From Pseudarthrobacter sp. ATCC 49987 (GTDB taxonomy: Bacteria; Actinomycetota; Actinomycetes; Actinomycetales; Micrococcaceae), in assembly GCF_009928425.1 (NCBI RefSeq), contig NZ_JAABNS010000001.1:310001-374000 (forward strand): a DNA stretch of 64,000 nucleotides, written 5' to 3'. Below the pieces are notes generated by a model. The model worked only from the letters and a program-made list of their open reading frames with translations, ran no database searches and was not told the origin of the DNA. Below are positions 49,108 to 58,024 of this stretch, in pieces (within the stretch, counting starts at the first letter, position 1; every line of letters begins with the position of its first letter). Made by a program: the position numbers and the translations under genes.

Positions 49108-50769
49108 TTGAGCGAACATCTCCGCCTTTCGGGCGTATCCCATGGTTACGGGGACCGGCAGCTGTTTGCCGGCGTCGACATTGCCATCACAGCCGGTGAG
49201 CATGTGGCGATCGTCGGCGAAAACGGCGCGGGCAAATCCACGCTGCTCCGGATTTTGGCCGGGCTCGAGGCCCCGGACGAGGGCACCGCCGTCAGCCAGG
49301 GCCGCGTGGGCTATCTTGCCCAAACCCTGGGCCTGCCTGATGCGTTCACCGTGAGCAACGCGATCGATGCCGCGCTGGAATCGCTCCGCGAAATGGAGGC
49401 CGAGCTGGAGCGTCTGGAAGACGGGCTGGCTGGAGCGGAAGCAGATGAACTGGAACGCTACGGAAACCTGCAGACGCAGTACCAACTCAGGGAAGGCTAT
49501 GCCGCGGAATCCCGGGTGGAGGCGGCGCTGGACCGGCTTGGCCTCGGCGGACTGGACCGGGCGCGGACCCTGGGCTCGCTCTCCGGCGGGGAGCAGGAAC
49601 GCGTGGCACTGGCCTGCGTGCTGGCCGATCCCGCGGACCTCCTCCTCCTGGACGAACCCACAAACCACCTTGACGCCAGCGGCACGTCCTGGCTGGAGGC
49701 GCGGCTGGCCGCGCACCGCGGAACCGTGGTGGTGGTCTCCCACGACCGCGTCCTGTTGCGCAAAGTGGCATCAACAGTGATTGAAGTCGATGCCGAACGC
49801 CTTACGGTCAACCGGTACGGCAACGGCTACGAAGGCTACCTGCGGGAGAAGGCGGCCGAGCGCCAGCGCTGGACGCAGCAGTACCACGGGTGGCTGGACT
49901 CGATGGCGGCCGAACGGCTCCAGGCGGACACCGTCGCGGGGACGATGGGCTACGCCCGCCAGCGCGACAACGACAAGATGGGGTTCGACTTCAAAGCCGG
50001 CACGTGGCAAAAGGCAGCTACCAGCAAGGTCCGCAACGCCCAGGAACGTCTCCGCCGGCTGGAGGCAAACCCCATCGACCGGCCGCCGGTGCCCCTGAAA
50101 CTGGCGACGGAGCTGCGGGCGGACGTTGCGGCGGGTCCCGCTCTCGAAGCGACGGGAGTGACGGTGCCCGGTCGCCTGGAACCGACGGACCTCAGGGTGG
50201 AGGCGGGCCAGAAGATCCTCATCACCGGTCCCAATGGTGCCGGCAAGTCCACGCTGCTCGCCGTCCTCGCGGGCACGCTGGAACCGGCCAAAGGCACTGT
50301 AGTGCGGCACGGCCGGATCGGATACCTGCAGCAGGAACTGGAGCTTCCGCAGCGCCCGGGGCTGCGCCTCTTGCCGGCTTTCGCCGCGGGCCTGGGCGGC
50401 AACATCGATGAGCACGCCGAGGCGCTGCTCCGGCTCGGGCTCTTCCGGACCAGCGAATTCCACGTCCCGGTGGGAAGCCTTTCCGCAGGGCAACAACGCA
50501 GGCTGGCGCTCGCCCGCCTCCTCCTGGGCGGGTACGGAACGATGCTCGTGGATGAGCCCACCAACCATCTGGCGCCCGTGCTGGTGGAACAGCTCGAAGC
50601 GGCCCTTTCGGACTTCGCAGGGACACTGGTCCTGGTCAGCCACGACCGCGCGCTCGGGGAGTGGTTCAGCACTTGCGCCCTTCAAAACAGCACCGGGACC
50701 CGCGCCGGGCACGGGGCCAAGGCCGGGAACGGGCTCCGGTACGCCATGCGCGACGGCGCCCTGGCCTAA
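49108..50769 (+). CDS. ABC-F family ATP-binding protein
   Basis: 553 residues. Two ABC domains: GENGAGKST (Walker A, about 45), LSGGEQER, LLLLDEPTNHLD; then GPNGAGKST (about 373), LSAGQQRR, MLVDEPTNHLAP. The about 80-residue linker between them is basic. There is no membrane domain, so this is a translation factor or antibiotic-resistance (ARE) ABC-F acting on the ribosome. The start is TTG 49108, with AAGGA about five bases upstream; the frame is open further upstream, but without start evidence. The second domain has Ala-Pro after NHL where Asp-Ala is usual. Confidence 0.85.
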   Translation: MSEHLRLSGVSHGYGDRQLFAGVDIAITAGEHVAIVGENGAGKSTLLRILAGLEAPDEGTAVSQGRVGYLAQTLGLPDAFTVSNAIDAALESLREMEAELERLEDGLAGAEADELERYGNLQTQYQLREGYAAESRVEAALDRLGLGGLDRARTLGSLSGGEQERVALACVLADPADLLLLDEPTNHLDASGTSWLEARLAAHRGTVVVVSHDRVLLRKVASTVIEVDAERLTVNRYGNGYEGYLREKAAERQRWTQQYHGWLDSMAAERLQADTVAGTMGYARQRDNDKMGFDFKAGTWQKAATSKVRNAQERLRRLEANPIDRPPVPLKLATELRADVAAGPALEATGVTVPGRLEPTDLRVEAGQKILITGPNGAGKSTLLAVLAGTLEPAKGTVVRHGRIGYLQQELELPQRPGLRLLPAFAAGLGGNIDEHAEALLRLGLFRTSEFHVPVGSLSAGQQRRLALARLLLGGYGTMLVDEPTNHLAPVLVEQLEAALSDFAGTLVLVSHDRALGEWFSTCALQNSTGTRAGHGAKAGNGLRYAMRDGALA

Positions 50770-50907
50770 CGGACGGACGTGCCGGGATTTGCCGGTCCAA
50801 AATCGAACATCATTCGGCAATTCGGCCGGTACGGCGTCAATAATTAGCGGAAATGTCCGAGGGGTGTTGCCCCCGTCACTCCCGGGTCCTGAATGCTAGT
50901 ACGATAG

Positions 50908-51041
50908 ATGAGCCGCGCGAACTTCGACGCTTGTGAGGTTCGGTACATGTCTTGGTCCCTGCGAGGGGCTTGGGCCCGAATTTTGTGTACTTGAATCCAC
51001 GGTCCCTTCCCGGCCATACCTCGACCTACAAGGAAACAGCT
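50908..51041 (+). promoter_or_regulatory. Long leader of the permease gene, possibly structured
   Basis: Between a -10-like TACGAT (50900) and the GTG lie about 130 bases. GAACTT can pair with AGGTTC, GTACA with TGTAC, and GTCCC with GGGGC, suggesting a branched fold. The pairing is weak, and no known riboswitch consensus is seen. Confidence 0.35.
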
Positions 51042-52502
51042 GTGCCATCAAATACCCCCACAGAACTTAAGAGCCCGACGGCGCAATCCGCCGTCGTCGA
51101 CTCGACTCTCAGCGCCGAGGGCTACCAGAAATCCCTGAGCGGTCGCCAGGTCACCATGATCGCGATGGGCGGCGCCATCGGCGTCGGCCTGTTCATGGGT
51201 GCCGGCGGACGGCTGGCCTCCACCGGCCCCGCGCTCATCTTCTCCTACGCCATCGCCGGCGTCATCGCTTACCTGCTGATGCGCGCCCTGGGTGAGCTCA
51301 TCATGTACCGCCAGACGTCGGGCTCCTTCGTCAGCTACGCCGGCGAAATGTTCGGCAAGAAGGGCGCATACCTGTCCGGCTGGATGTACTTCATCAACTG
51401 GGCGATGACCGGCATTGCCGAGCTCATCGCGATCGGTCTGTACTTCCAGTTCTTCTTCCCCAACGTGCCGGTGGAACTGACCGCGATCGCGGCGCTGCTG
51501 CTGCTGGTGGGCGTCAACCTCCTGAGCGTCAAGGCGTTCGGCGAATTCGAATTCTGGGCCTCCGTCCTCAAGGTCGGCGCCATCCTCATCTTCCTGGCCG
51601 TGGGCACCTTCATGGTGGTTACCAACGCCCAGGTGGGCCCCGGCCACGCGTCGGTCAACAACCTCTTCGCGGCCGAAGGCGGAATGTTCCCCAAGGGCGC
51701 GCTGGTCATGATCCTGGTCCTGAACGCCGTGATCTTCGCCTACAACGGCATTGAGCTCGTCGGCATCACCGCCGGTGAGATGCAGGATCCGGCCAAGGAA
51801 GTGCCCAAGGCGATCCGCGCCGTCGTTTTCCGCATCGTGGTCTTCTACGTCGGTTCCGTCACCCTCCTGGCCATGTTGCTTCCCTCGGACCAGTACGTGG
51901 CGGGCACCTCGCCGTTCGTCACCGTGTTCGGGCAGATGGGCCTCGGCTGGATGGGCGATGTCATGAACATGATCGTCATCACCGCCGCGCTGTCCTCCTG
52001 CAACTCGGGCCTCTACTCGATCGGCCGGGTCTTCCGCACCATGGCCAACAACGGGCATGCCCCGCATTGGCTGACCAAGATGTCCAAGAGCCACGTGCCG
52101 TACGCCGCCATCCTGGCCATCGGCGGCGTCTACCTCGTAGGCATCCTGCTCAACATCTGGCTCGGCGGCTCGCACGCCTTCGACCTCGCGCTGAACTCCG
52201 CATCGATCGGTGTGATCTTCACGTGGGGCGCCATCTTCGCCAGCCAGATCGCGCTGCGCAAGACCAAGGGCAAGGTCTCGTCCCTGCCCGCGCCGGGCGG
52301 AACCCGGGCCAGCTGGGCCGGCCTGATTTCCCTGCTCGTCATCACGGTGCTCATCGGTTTCGACACCATGACCAGCAAGACCGGTGAAGTGTTCCACCTC
52401 GGACTCTGGACCCTGGCGACCATCCCGTTCTTCGCGCTCGTGCTGTGGCTTGGCTGGCAGAAGGTCAAGAATAACGAACCGACGAACGCGCTCTTCAACT
52501 AG
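51042..52502 (+). CDS. Amino acid permease (AAT/APC family, asparagine-permease-like)
   Basis: 486 residues, 12 helices. GRQVTMIAMGGAIGVGLFMGAG is the first-helix substrate motif; NGIELVGITAGEMQDPAKEVPKAI is the conserved loop. Closest in character to AnsP/GABA/aromatic permeases; the substrate is not settled. GTG 51042 follows AAGGAAA. A promoter-like TACGAT at 50900-50905 gives a long leader of about 130 bases that can fold. Confidence 0.88.
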   Translation: MPSNTPTELKSPTAQSAVVDSTLSAEGYQKSLSGRQVTMIAMGGAIGVGLFMGAGGRLASTGPALIFSYAIAGVIAYLLMRALGELIMYRQTSGSFVSYAGEMFGKKGAYLSGWMYFINWAMTGIAELIAIGLYFQFFFPNVPVELTAIAALLLLVGVNLLSVKAFGEFEFWASVLKVGAILIFLAVGTFMVVTNAQVGPGHASVNNLFAAEGGMFPKGALVMILVLNAVIFAYNGIELVGITAGEMQDPAKEVPKAIRAVVFRIVVFYVGSVTLLAMLLPSDQYVAGTSPFVTVFGQMGLGWMGDVMNMIVITAALSSCNSGLYSIGRVFRTMANNGHAPHWLTKMSKSHVPYAAILAIGGVYLVGILLNIWLGGSHAFDLALNSASIGVIFTWGAIFASQIALRKTKGKVSSLPAPGGTRASWAGLISLLVITVLIGFDTMTSKTGEVFHLGLWTLATIPFFALVLWLGWQKVKNNEPTNALFN

Positions 52503-52525
52503 CCGCTACAGGCAACATCCAAGCG

Positions 52526-52570
52526 GACGACGACGGCGGGCCTCCAGTGCGGGGGCCCGCCGTTGTTGGC
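52526..52570 (+). terminator. Terminator after the permease gene
   Basis: GACGACGGCGGGCC (52526-52539) pairs with GGCCCGCCGTTGTT (52551-52564), with an eleven-base loop and GGCTTT following. It lies 24 bases past the stop. Confidence 0.75.
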
Positions 52571-52660
52571 TTTAAGCTGCGGCTGCGGCATTCCTTCGAC
52601 GGCGCTCGACGGCGTTCGCGGCGCCAACTCTGTGTCGAGGCAGCATCGACGTGACGAAGA

Positions 52661-52704
52661 TGGCCGCTAACCGGGGTGGCATAGAGGCCAGTTGTGGTGA
52701 ATCG
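52661..52704. repeat. REP-like element, copy 4 (reverse orientation)
   Basis: TGGCCGCTAACC, GGGGTGGCATAGAGGCCA and GTTGTGGTGAATCGC; its reverse complement aligns with copies at 42329, 42477 and 42519. It is 10 kb away from them, so the element is dispersed. Confidence 0.75.
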
Positions 52705-52752
52705 CGGGTCTGCGGGGCCCCGCGCCCAGGGGTCGCATCCGCCCGGGCGCAC

Positions 52753-52796
52753 AAAAAACGGCGGCGGCCATCCCCCAAAGGAATGTCCGCCGCCGC
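52753..52796 (-). terminator. Rho-independent terminator of the CsbD gene
   Basis: On the minus strand CGGCGGCGG pairs with CCGCCGCCG across an about 19-base loop and is followed by TTTTTT (52758-52753), the only classical T-run terminator seen in the window. Confidence 0.9.
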
Positions 52797-52808
52797 TATT
52801 CGAAAGGA

Positions 52809-52985
52809 CTAGTCCTTCTTGAAGGCGTCCTTGACGTTCTCGCCGACCTTCTTTGCGTCGGCTACAACCTGGTCCTTCTGGCCCTCGGCGCGAAGCTCGT
52901 CGTTGTTCGTGGCGTTGCCAGTAGCTTCCTTGGCCTTGCCACCGAGGTGCTCTGCTTCGTTCTGAATCTTGTCTCCGATACCCAT
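52809..52985 (-). CDS. CsbD family stress protein
   Basis: 58 residues from ATG 52985 (MGIGDKIQNEAEHLGGKAKE; GAGAGGTGG upstream). The CsbD signature KIQNEAEHLGGKAKEATG is present and the rest is charged and helical (DAKKVGENVKDAFKKD). The family is induced by general stress; its molecular role is unknown. It has its own terminator. Confidence 0.88.
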   Translation of the reverse strand: MGIGDKIQNEAEHLGGKAKEATGNATNNDELRAEGQKDQVVADAKKVGENVKDAFKKD

Positions 52986-53120
52986 GGTGTGAACCACCTC
53001 TCGTTTCCGGTTGAAATTCAACGTTCATTCACCATAACACAAAGCATGCTTAGTAATTCAAGGGGGCATCCTGCGCTGCAGGGATGAAATCTGCCGCGAG
53101 GCCGGGCTAGGCTCGATGCT

Positions 53121-53579
53121 ATGGACCACAAAACCAGCCTGACCCAGCATGTCAACGCGCCGGCGGACAAGGTGTGGGCCGTCATTTCCGACATCCCCGG
53201 TTCGGCCGCAACCCTGTCCGGCATTGATTCGATCCAGATGCTGTCCGACGGCCCGTACGGCGAGGGTACGCGCTGGAAGGAAACCCGCACCATGATGGGC
53301 CGGTCGGAAACGGTGGAAATGTGGGTGTCCCAGGCCGACCCGCCCCGGAGCACAACGGTGAAGGCGGTGCAGGGCCGGGCGGACTACACCACCCGCTTCG
53401 CGCTGGTCGATCGCGACGGCGGCACGGACCTGACGCTGACCTTCGGCGCCGAAATCCTGAATCCCTCCCGGATGAGCAAGCTGGCGATGGCGCTCCTTGG
53501 AAAACTGGGCATGCGCATCACCCGAAAGGCCCTCGCCAAGGACCTGGCGGAGATCGCAGCCCGGGCCGAGTCGCTCTGA
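53121..53579 (+). CDS. SRPBCC family (START-like) protein
   Basis: 152 residues. Begins HKTSLTQHVNAPADKVWAVI, continues GEGTRWKETRTM and DLTLTFGAEI, typical of the polyketide-cyclase/START-like fold. It probably binds a hydrophobic ligand; unknown. TAGGCT (53108-53113) precedes the ATG by seven bases. The stop overlaps the next start (TGATG). Confidence 0.85.
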   Translation: MDHKTSLTQHVNAPADKVWAVISDIPGSAATLSGIDSIQMLSDGPYGEGTRWKETRTMMGRSETVEMWVSQADPPRSTTVKAVQGRADYTTRFALVDRDGGTDLTLTFGAEILNPSRMSKLAMALLGKLGMRITRKALAKDLAEIAARAESL

Positions 53580-54256
53580 TGGTGCGCGGCACCGCGGGGC
53601 CGAAGATGCCCAAAGTGACCGCGCCGAGGCTCAGCCCGGTCCGGCTGGCGGACCTGCGGGACGACCCGTCCCCGGATTTCCAGTCCGGCGAACGGTACGA
53701 CGGCGTCCGGTACAGCAAGGCATCCGCTGACGGGCTTGAACTTGGCGGCACCGACTTCGCCGAGTGCGATTTCCAGGGTGTTTCCTTCAACGAGACGCAG
53801 CTGCGGGGCGCCTCCTTCCGGGACTGCATCCTGGCGGAGCTGTACGCGCCCGTGTTCATGGCGGCCCGGAGCACGCTGCGCGACGTCGAGATCGGCAACC
53901 CCCGCTGGGGTTCCGCGGAACTTTATGAAAGCGGCTGGCAGTCCGTGCGGATCGACGGCGGCAAGCTCGACTACGTGAACCTCCGCGGTTCCAGGCTCAC
54001 GGACGTGCAGATTAGCGACTGCATCATCAACGAGCTGGACCTGGGCTCCTGTGCGGCGACGCGGGTGGCGCTGAAGAACTGCACGATCGGCACCCTCGAC
54101 GTGTCCGGGGCCCGGCTCAAGGACTTTGACATCCGGGGCACGGACTTCCGCGCCATCAGCGGGCTCGAAAGTCTCGCAGGCCTCGTCATCGACGACTACC
54201 AGCTGGGCCTGCTGGCCCCGCTGATGGCGAGCCACCTCGGCGTCGTCGTCGCGTAA
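53579..54256 (+). CDS. Pentapeptide-repeat protein
   Basis: 225 residues. From about residue 55 the sequence follows the A(D/N)LXX-type beta-helix register (LGGTDFAECDFQGVSFNETQ, LRGASFRDCILAEL, then LRGSRLTDVQISDC and LDVSGARLKDF). It may bind DNA gyrase like MfpA, but this one lacks the strict repeat of MfpA and the role is open. Translationally coupled to the SRPBCC gene by TGATG. Confidence 0.8.
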   Translation: MVRGTAGPKMPKVTAPRLSPVRLADLRDDPSPDFQSGERYDGVRYSKASADGLELGGTDFAECDFQGVSFNETQLRGASFRDCILAELYAPVFMAARSTLRDVEIGNPRWGSAELYESGWQSVRIDGGKLDYVNLRGSRLTDVQISDCIINELDLGSCAATRVALKNCTIGTLDVSGARLKDFDIRGTDFRAISGLESLAGLVIDDYQLGLLAPLMASHLGVVVA

Positions 54257-54272
54257 TCCTGCGGGGCCTTCA

Positions 54273-54300
54273 TTGACCCCCTTGCCGTGCCGTGTAATCT
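54273..54300 (+). promoter_or_regulatory. Promoter of the phenylacetate thiolase operon
   Basis: TTGACC (54273-54278), a 16-base spacer, TAATCT (54295-54300). The operator at 54300-54323 follows at once, so a bound repressor blocks the start of transcription. Confidence 0.6.
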
Positions 54301-54323
54301 TTATAGAACGAACGGTCGGTAAA
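54300..54323. promoter_or_regulatory. TetR/PaaR-type operator 1
   Basis: The reverse complement, opening TTTACCGACCGTTCGTTC, aligns with the site upstream of paaZ (63154). The shared core is TTACCGA-CG--CG-TC. TetR proteins of the PaaR kind bind such sites and release them on phenylacetyl-CoA. The regulator gene is not in the window. Confidence 0.7.
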
Positions 54324-54411
54324 TTGGCGCACTAGCGGGTCGAACGCAGTGGCCGCGGCCGGTGAGTGTTTTTTCGATGACAGTGCCGTTTATCGCGTGA
54401 AGGGTGTACCC

Positions 54412-55641
54412 ATGGCATCAGCAGTTGCAGGACCACAGGCATTTCTCGTAGGCGGTGCCCGCACTGCGGTGGGCCGGTACGGCGGGGCACTTTCCGCGGT
54501 CCGCCCCGATGACCTGGCTGCCCTGGTGGTCCGCGAGGCTGTGGCCCGGGCCGGGCTGGACCCGGACAGCATCGACGAGGTCATCCTCGGTAACGCCAAC
54601 GGCGCCGGCGAGGAGAACCGCAATGTCGCCCGGATGGCCACCGTCCTGGCCGGCCTGCCGCTGCACATCCCTGGCATCACCGTGAACCGGCTCTGCGCCT
54701 CCGGGCTGAGCGCCATCATCATGGCCAGCCAGATGATCAAGTCCGGGGCCGCGGACATCGTGATCGCCGGCGGCGTCGAATCCATGAGCCGCGCCCCCTG
54801 GGTCCAGGAGAAGCCGCAGACCGCCTTCGCGAAGCCGGGACAGATCTTCGATACCTCCATTGGGTGGCGCTTCGTGAACCCGCTATTCCAGAGGGGTGAG
54901 CTGTCCCGCGGCGGGAAGATGACCTACTCCATGCCGGAAACGGCCGAGGAAGTCGCCCGCGTGGACGGGATCACCCGTGAGGACGCCGACGCCTTTGCCG
55001 TCCGCTCCCACGAACGCTCCCTCGCGGCCATCGCCGCCGGCCGCTTCGCCGACGAGATCGTCCCGGTCACCGTCAAGACCCGCAAGGGCGAAACCGTCGT
55101 CGACACCGACGAGGGCCCCCGTGCCGGCACCACGATGGACGTCCTGTCGGGACTGCGCCCCGTCGTCGCCGGCGGCTCGGTGGTCACGGCCGGCAACTCC
55201 TCCACCCTCAACGACGGCGCCTCCGCCATCATCGTCGCCTCGGAGGCGGCCATCGAGCGGCTCGGCCTCACCCCGCGTGCCCGGATCATCGACGGTGCCT
55301 CCGCCGGCTGCGAACCCGAAATCATGGGCATCGGCCCCGTCCCGGCCACCCGGAAGGTGCTCGCACGGACCGGCCTGAGCGTCGGTGACCTCGGCGCCGT
55401 CGAACTCAACGAAGCCTTCGCCACCCAGTCGCTCGCGACGATGCGCCGGCTCGGCCTGGACCCCGAGATCGTAAACCGCGACGGCGGCGCGATCTCCCTG
55501 GGGCACCCGCTGGGTTCGTCCGGCTCACGGCTCGCGATCACCCTGCTGGGCCGGATGGAGCGCGAGGACGCCCGGATCGGCCTCGCCACCATGTGCATTG
55601 GCGTCGGCCAGGGCACCGCGATGCTGCTGGAACGCGTCTAG
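54412..55641 (+). CDS. paaJ: Acetyl-CoA acyltransferase, probable 3-oxoadipyl-CoA thiolase
   Basis: 409 residues from ATG 54412 (AAGGG upstream). NRLCASGLSA holds the nucleophile Cys95; GGAISLGHPLGSSGSR (His) and CIGVGQG (Cys) complete the active site. The gene heads an operon with a hydratase and a dehydrogenase, and shares an operator type with paaZ, so the last thiolysis of phenylacetate breakdown (to succinyl-CoA and acetyl-CoA) is likely. PcaF activity in the beta-ketoadipate path is the alternative. Confidence 0.85.
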   Translation: MASAVAGPQAFLVGGARTAVGRYGGALSAVRPDDLAALVVREAVARAGLDPDSIDEVILGNANGAGEENRNVARMATVLAGLPLHIPGITVNRLCASGLSAIIMASQMIKSGAADIVIAGGVESMSRAPWVQEKPQTAFAKPGQIFDTSIGWRFVNPLFQRGELSRGGKMTYSMPETAEEVARVDGITREDADAFAVRSHERSLAAIAAGRFADEIVPVTVKTRKGETVVDTDEGPRAGTTMDVLSGLRPVVAGGSVVTAGNSSTLNDGASAIIVASEAAIERLGLTPRARIIDGASAGCEPEIMGIGPVPATRKVLARTGLSVGDLGAVELNEAFATQSLATMRRLGLDPEIVNRDGGAISLGHPLGSSGSRLAITLLGRMEREDARIGLATMCIGVGQGTAMLLERV

Positions 55642-56483
55642 TGGCCGCCGCGACGACGGGTCTCAACCCGCAGGATTTCAGCACGCTGAAGGTCGAGGAG
55701 CGCGAGGACCGGCTGGTGGTGCTCCTGAACCGGCCCGAGGTCCGCAACGCGATCGACCAGCAGATGGTCGACGAGCTGCACGCCGTCTGCGCTGCGCTGG
55801 AGCAGACCCCAAAGGTGCTGATTATTGCCGGCACGGAGGGCATCTTCGCTTCCGGCGCGGACATCGGCCAGCTGCGCGAACGCCGCCGCGACGACGCCCT
55901 GCGGGGCATCAACTCCACGATTTTCGTCCGGATCGCCAAGCTTCCGATGCCGGTCATTGCGGCCCTGGACGGTTTCTGCCTCGGCGGCGGGGCCGAACTG
56001 GCTTACGCTGCGGACTTCCGGATCGGTACACCCTCGGTGCGGATCGGCAACCCGGAAACCGGCCTGGGCATCCTGGCAGCCGCCGGTGCCAGCTGGCGGC
56101 TGAAGGAACTGGTGGGGGAGCCGGTGGCCAAGGAAATCCTGCTGGCCGGCACGGTGCTGCGCGCCGACCGGGCCCTCGCCGTGAACCTCATCACCGAGAT
56201 CCACGAGGCCCCCGATCTGATGGCCGCCGCCCACGCCCTGGCCGACAGGATCGCCGGCCAGGACCCGCTCGCCGTCCGGATCACCAAGTCGGTGTTCCAC
56301 GCCCCCGCCGAGGCACATCCCCTGATTGATGAGCTGGCGCAGGGAATCCTCTTTGAATCCCAGGCAAAATTCGACCGCATGCAGTCATTCTTGGATAAGA
56401 AAACAGCTAAGAAGGCTGCCAAGTCATCGGCCCAGCAGTCAGCCACGACGTCCGAGCAGGATCCAGACCGGAAGAAGAACTGA
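55641..56483 (+). CDS. Enoyl-CoA hydratase/isomerase family protein (phenylacetate pathway)
   Basis: 280 residues from GTG 55641, sharing one base with the thiolase stop (TAGTG). Crotonase fold: FASGADIGQL and LGGGAELAYAADFRI (oxyanion hole), NPETGLGILAAAG with one catalytic Glu. It probably corresponds to PaaF or PaaG. The last about 30 residues are an unusual Lys/Ala/Ser-rich tail (KKTAKKAAKSSAQQS) absent from typical hydratases. Confidence 0.85.
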   Translation: MAAATTGLNPQDFSTLKVEEREDRLVVLLNRPEVRNAIDQQMVDELHAVCAALEQTPKVLIIAGTEGIFASGADIGQLRERRRDDALRGINSTIFVRIAKLPMPVIAALDGFCLGGGAELAYAADFRIGTPSVRIGNPETGLGILAAAGASWRLKELVGEPVAKEILLAGTVLRADRALAVNLITEIHEAPDLMAAAHALADRIAGQDPLAVRITKSVFHAPAEAHPLIDELAQGILFESQAKFDRMQSFLDKKTAKKAAKSSAQQSATTSEQDPDRKKN

Positions 56484-56485
56484 CC

Positions 56486-57358
56486 ATGAGCAACTCCACA
56501 CTCCCCGCGAACCTTCCCGACTCTGTCGGGGTGCTGGGCGGCGGCCGGATGGGCGCCGGCATCGCGCATGCCTTCCTGATCAACGGTGCCAACGTCCTCG
56601 TCGTCGAGCGAGATGAGGAAGCAGCCGAGGCCGCCCGCGAACGGGTGGAATCGGCGGCGGCCAAGAGCATCGAGCGCGGCGCCACGGACGGCAACCTGGA
56701 CGAAATGGTCTCGCGGCTGTCGGTGACGGTGGACTACGACGACTTCAAGGACCGCCAGCTGGTCATCGAGGCCGTCCCGGAGGACTGGGACCTGAAAGTC
56801 GCCTCGCTGCGCGGCATCGAGGAACGCCTGGCCGACGGCGCGTACGTCGCCTCCAACACCTCCTCCATCTCAGTCAACGCACTGGCCCGCGAGCTGGCGC
56901 GCCCGCAGAACTTCCTGGGGCTGCACTTCTTCAACCCGGTCCCGGCGTCAACCCTGATCGAGGTCGTCCTCGGCGAACACACCTCCGAGCCGCTGGCCCA
57001 GGCCGCCCGCGGCTGGGTCGAGGCGCTGGGCAAGACCGCCGTCGTCGTCAATGACGCCCCCGGCTTCGCCTCCTCCCGGCTCGGCGTCGCGATCGCGCTC
57101 GAGGCGATGCGCATGGTCGAGGAGGGCGTGGCGTCCGCGGAGGACATCGACAACGCCATGGTCCTGGGCTATAAGCACCCCACCGGACCGTTGCGGACCA
57201 CGGACATCGTGGGCCTGGACGTCCGCCTCGGCATCGCCGAATACCTCGCCTCCACCCTGGGGGAGCGCTTCGCGCCGCCGCAGATCCTGCGCGACAAGGT
57301 GGCCCGCGGCGAACTCGGACGCAAATCCGGCAAGGGCTTCTTCGACTGGAGCAAGTGA
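56486..57358 (+). CDS. paaH: 3-Hydroxyacyl-CoA dehydrogenase
   Basis: 290 residues. Rossmann start VGVLGGGRMGAGIAHAFL, then ASNTSSISV and LHFFNPVPAS (catalytic His in FFNP context), and a C-terminal dimerisation domain with GYKHPTGPLRTTDIVGLD. It oxidises the 3-hydroxyacyl-CoA intermediate with NAD. Three bases after the hydratase stop; a single operon of three genes. Confidence 0.9.
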   Translation: MSNSTLPANLPDSVGVLGGGRMGAGIAHAFLINGANVLVVERDEEAAEAARERVESAAAKSIERGATDGNLDEMVSRLSVTVDYDDFKDRQLVIEAVPEDWDLKVASLRGIEERLADGAYVASNTSSISVNALARELARPQNFLGLHFFNPVPASTLIEVVLGEHTSEPLAQAARGWVEALGKTAVVVNDAPGFASSRLGVAIALEAMRMVEEGVASAEDIDNAMVLGYKHPTGPLRTTDIVGLDVRLGIAEYLASTLGERFAPPQILRDKVARGELGRKSGKGFFDWSK

Positions 57359-57400
57359 CCGGCTGACAGGTGCCGGGGCCGGTACCCCTAGGATGGTGCG

Positions 57401-58024
57401 GTGACTTCCCTGGACCGCCCCGCGATCGCTCCCATCACCCTGACCGGCAAATACGTCATCCTCGAGCCGCTGAGCCCGGACCACCACGACGGCCTCGTCG
57501 AGGCGGCCCGGGACGGCGAATTGTGGCACCTCTGGTACACCAGCGTGCCCGCGCCGGAGCAGATGGCCGCCGAGATTGAGCGGCGCCTGGCCCTGCAGGA
57601 GAGCGGCTCCATGCTGCCCTTCACCACGCGGCTGCTTGACCCCGCCACCGGCGGGCCGGGCCGCGTGATCGGCATGACCACCTACATGAACATCGACGCC
57701 GCCACGCCCCGGGTGGAGATCGGCTCCACCTGGAACGCGGCGTCCGTGCACGGCAGCGGCAGCAACCCGGATTCCAAGTTGCTGCTGCTGCGGCACGCCT
57801 TCGAAACGCTGGGCTGCCCCGCCGTCGAGTTCCGGACGCACTGGCTCAACCACCAGTCCCGCGAGGCGATCGCCCGGCTGGGCGCCAAGCAGGACGGAGT
57901 GCTCCGCAGCCACACCCGCAGTGCTGATGGCGCGTTGCGGGACACCGTGGTGTACTCCATCCTGGAACACGAGTGGCCGATGGTCCGGAACGCGCTGGAG
58001 TCCCGGCTGGCCAAGCGGCGCTAG
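57401..58024 (+). CDS. GNAT family N-acetyltransferase (RimJ/RimL-like)
   Basis: 207 residues. LTGKYVILEPLSPDHHDGL is the usual start, GMTTYMNIDAATPRVEIGSTW the core strand, and LNHQSREAIARLGAKQDGVL the conserved Asn-x-x-S-x-x-A acceptor helix. Substrate unknown. TAGGAT (57389-57394) is six bases before GTG, so leaderless. Its stop overlaps the stop of the convergent esterase gene in CTAG. Confidence 0.85.
   Translation: MTSLDRPAIAPITLTGKYVILEPLSPDHHDGLVEAARDGELWHLWYTSVPAPEQMAAEIERRLALQESGSMLPFTTRLLDPATGGPGRVIGMTTYMNIDAATPRVEIGSTWNAASVHGSGSNPDSKLLLLRHAFETLGCPAVEFRTHWLNHQSREAIARLGAKQDGVLRSHTRSADGALRDTVVYSILEHEWPMVRNALESRLAKRR

Larger units (their letters stand above)
52503..52808. other. 306-base gene-free stretch between permease and CsbD genes
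   Basis: It contains the permease terminator, a reverse copy of the REP-like element, and the CsbD terminator, all described separately. No gene was recognised; open frames here read through these hairpins. Confidence 0.8.

Noticed and set aside
49049..49111. Leader peptide (21 codons, TTG start) overlapping the ABC-F start, as in antibiotic-induced attenuation.
   Set aside because: The nearest -10-like sequence (CATACT, 49044) would start transcription inside the frame, and no ribosome site or alternative stems support it.
58021..58024. CTAG shared by the stop codons of two convergent genes, considered as a special signal.
   Set aside because: Overlap of TAG stops on both strands readily creates CTAG; nothing else supports a function.
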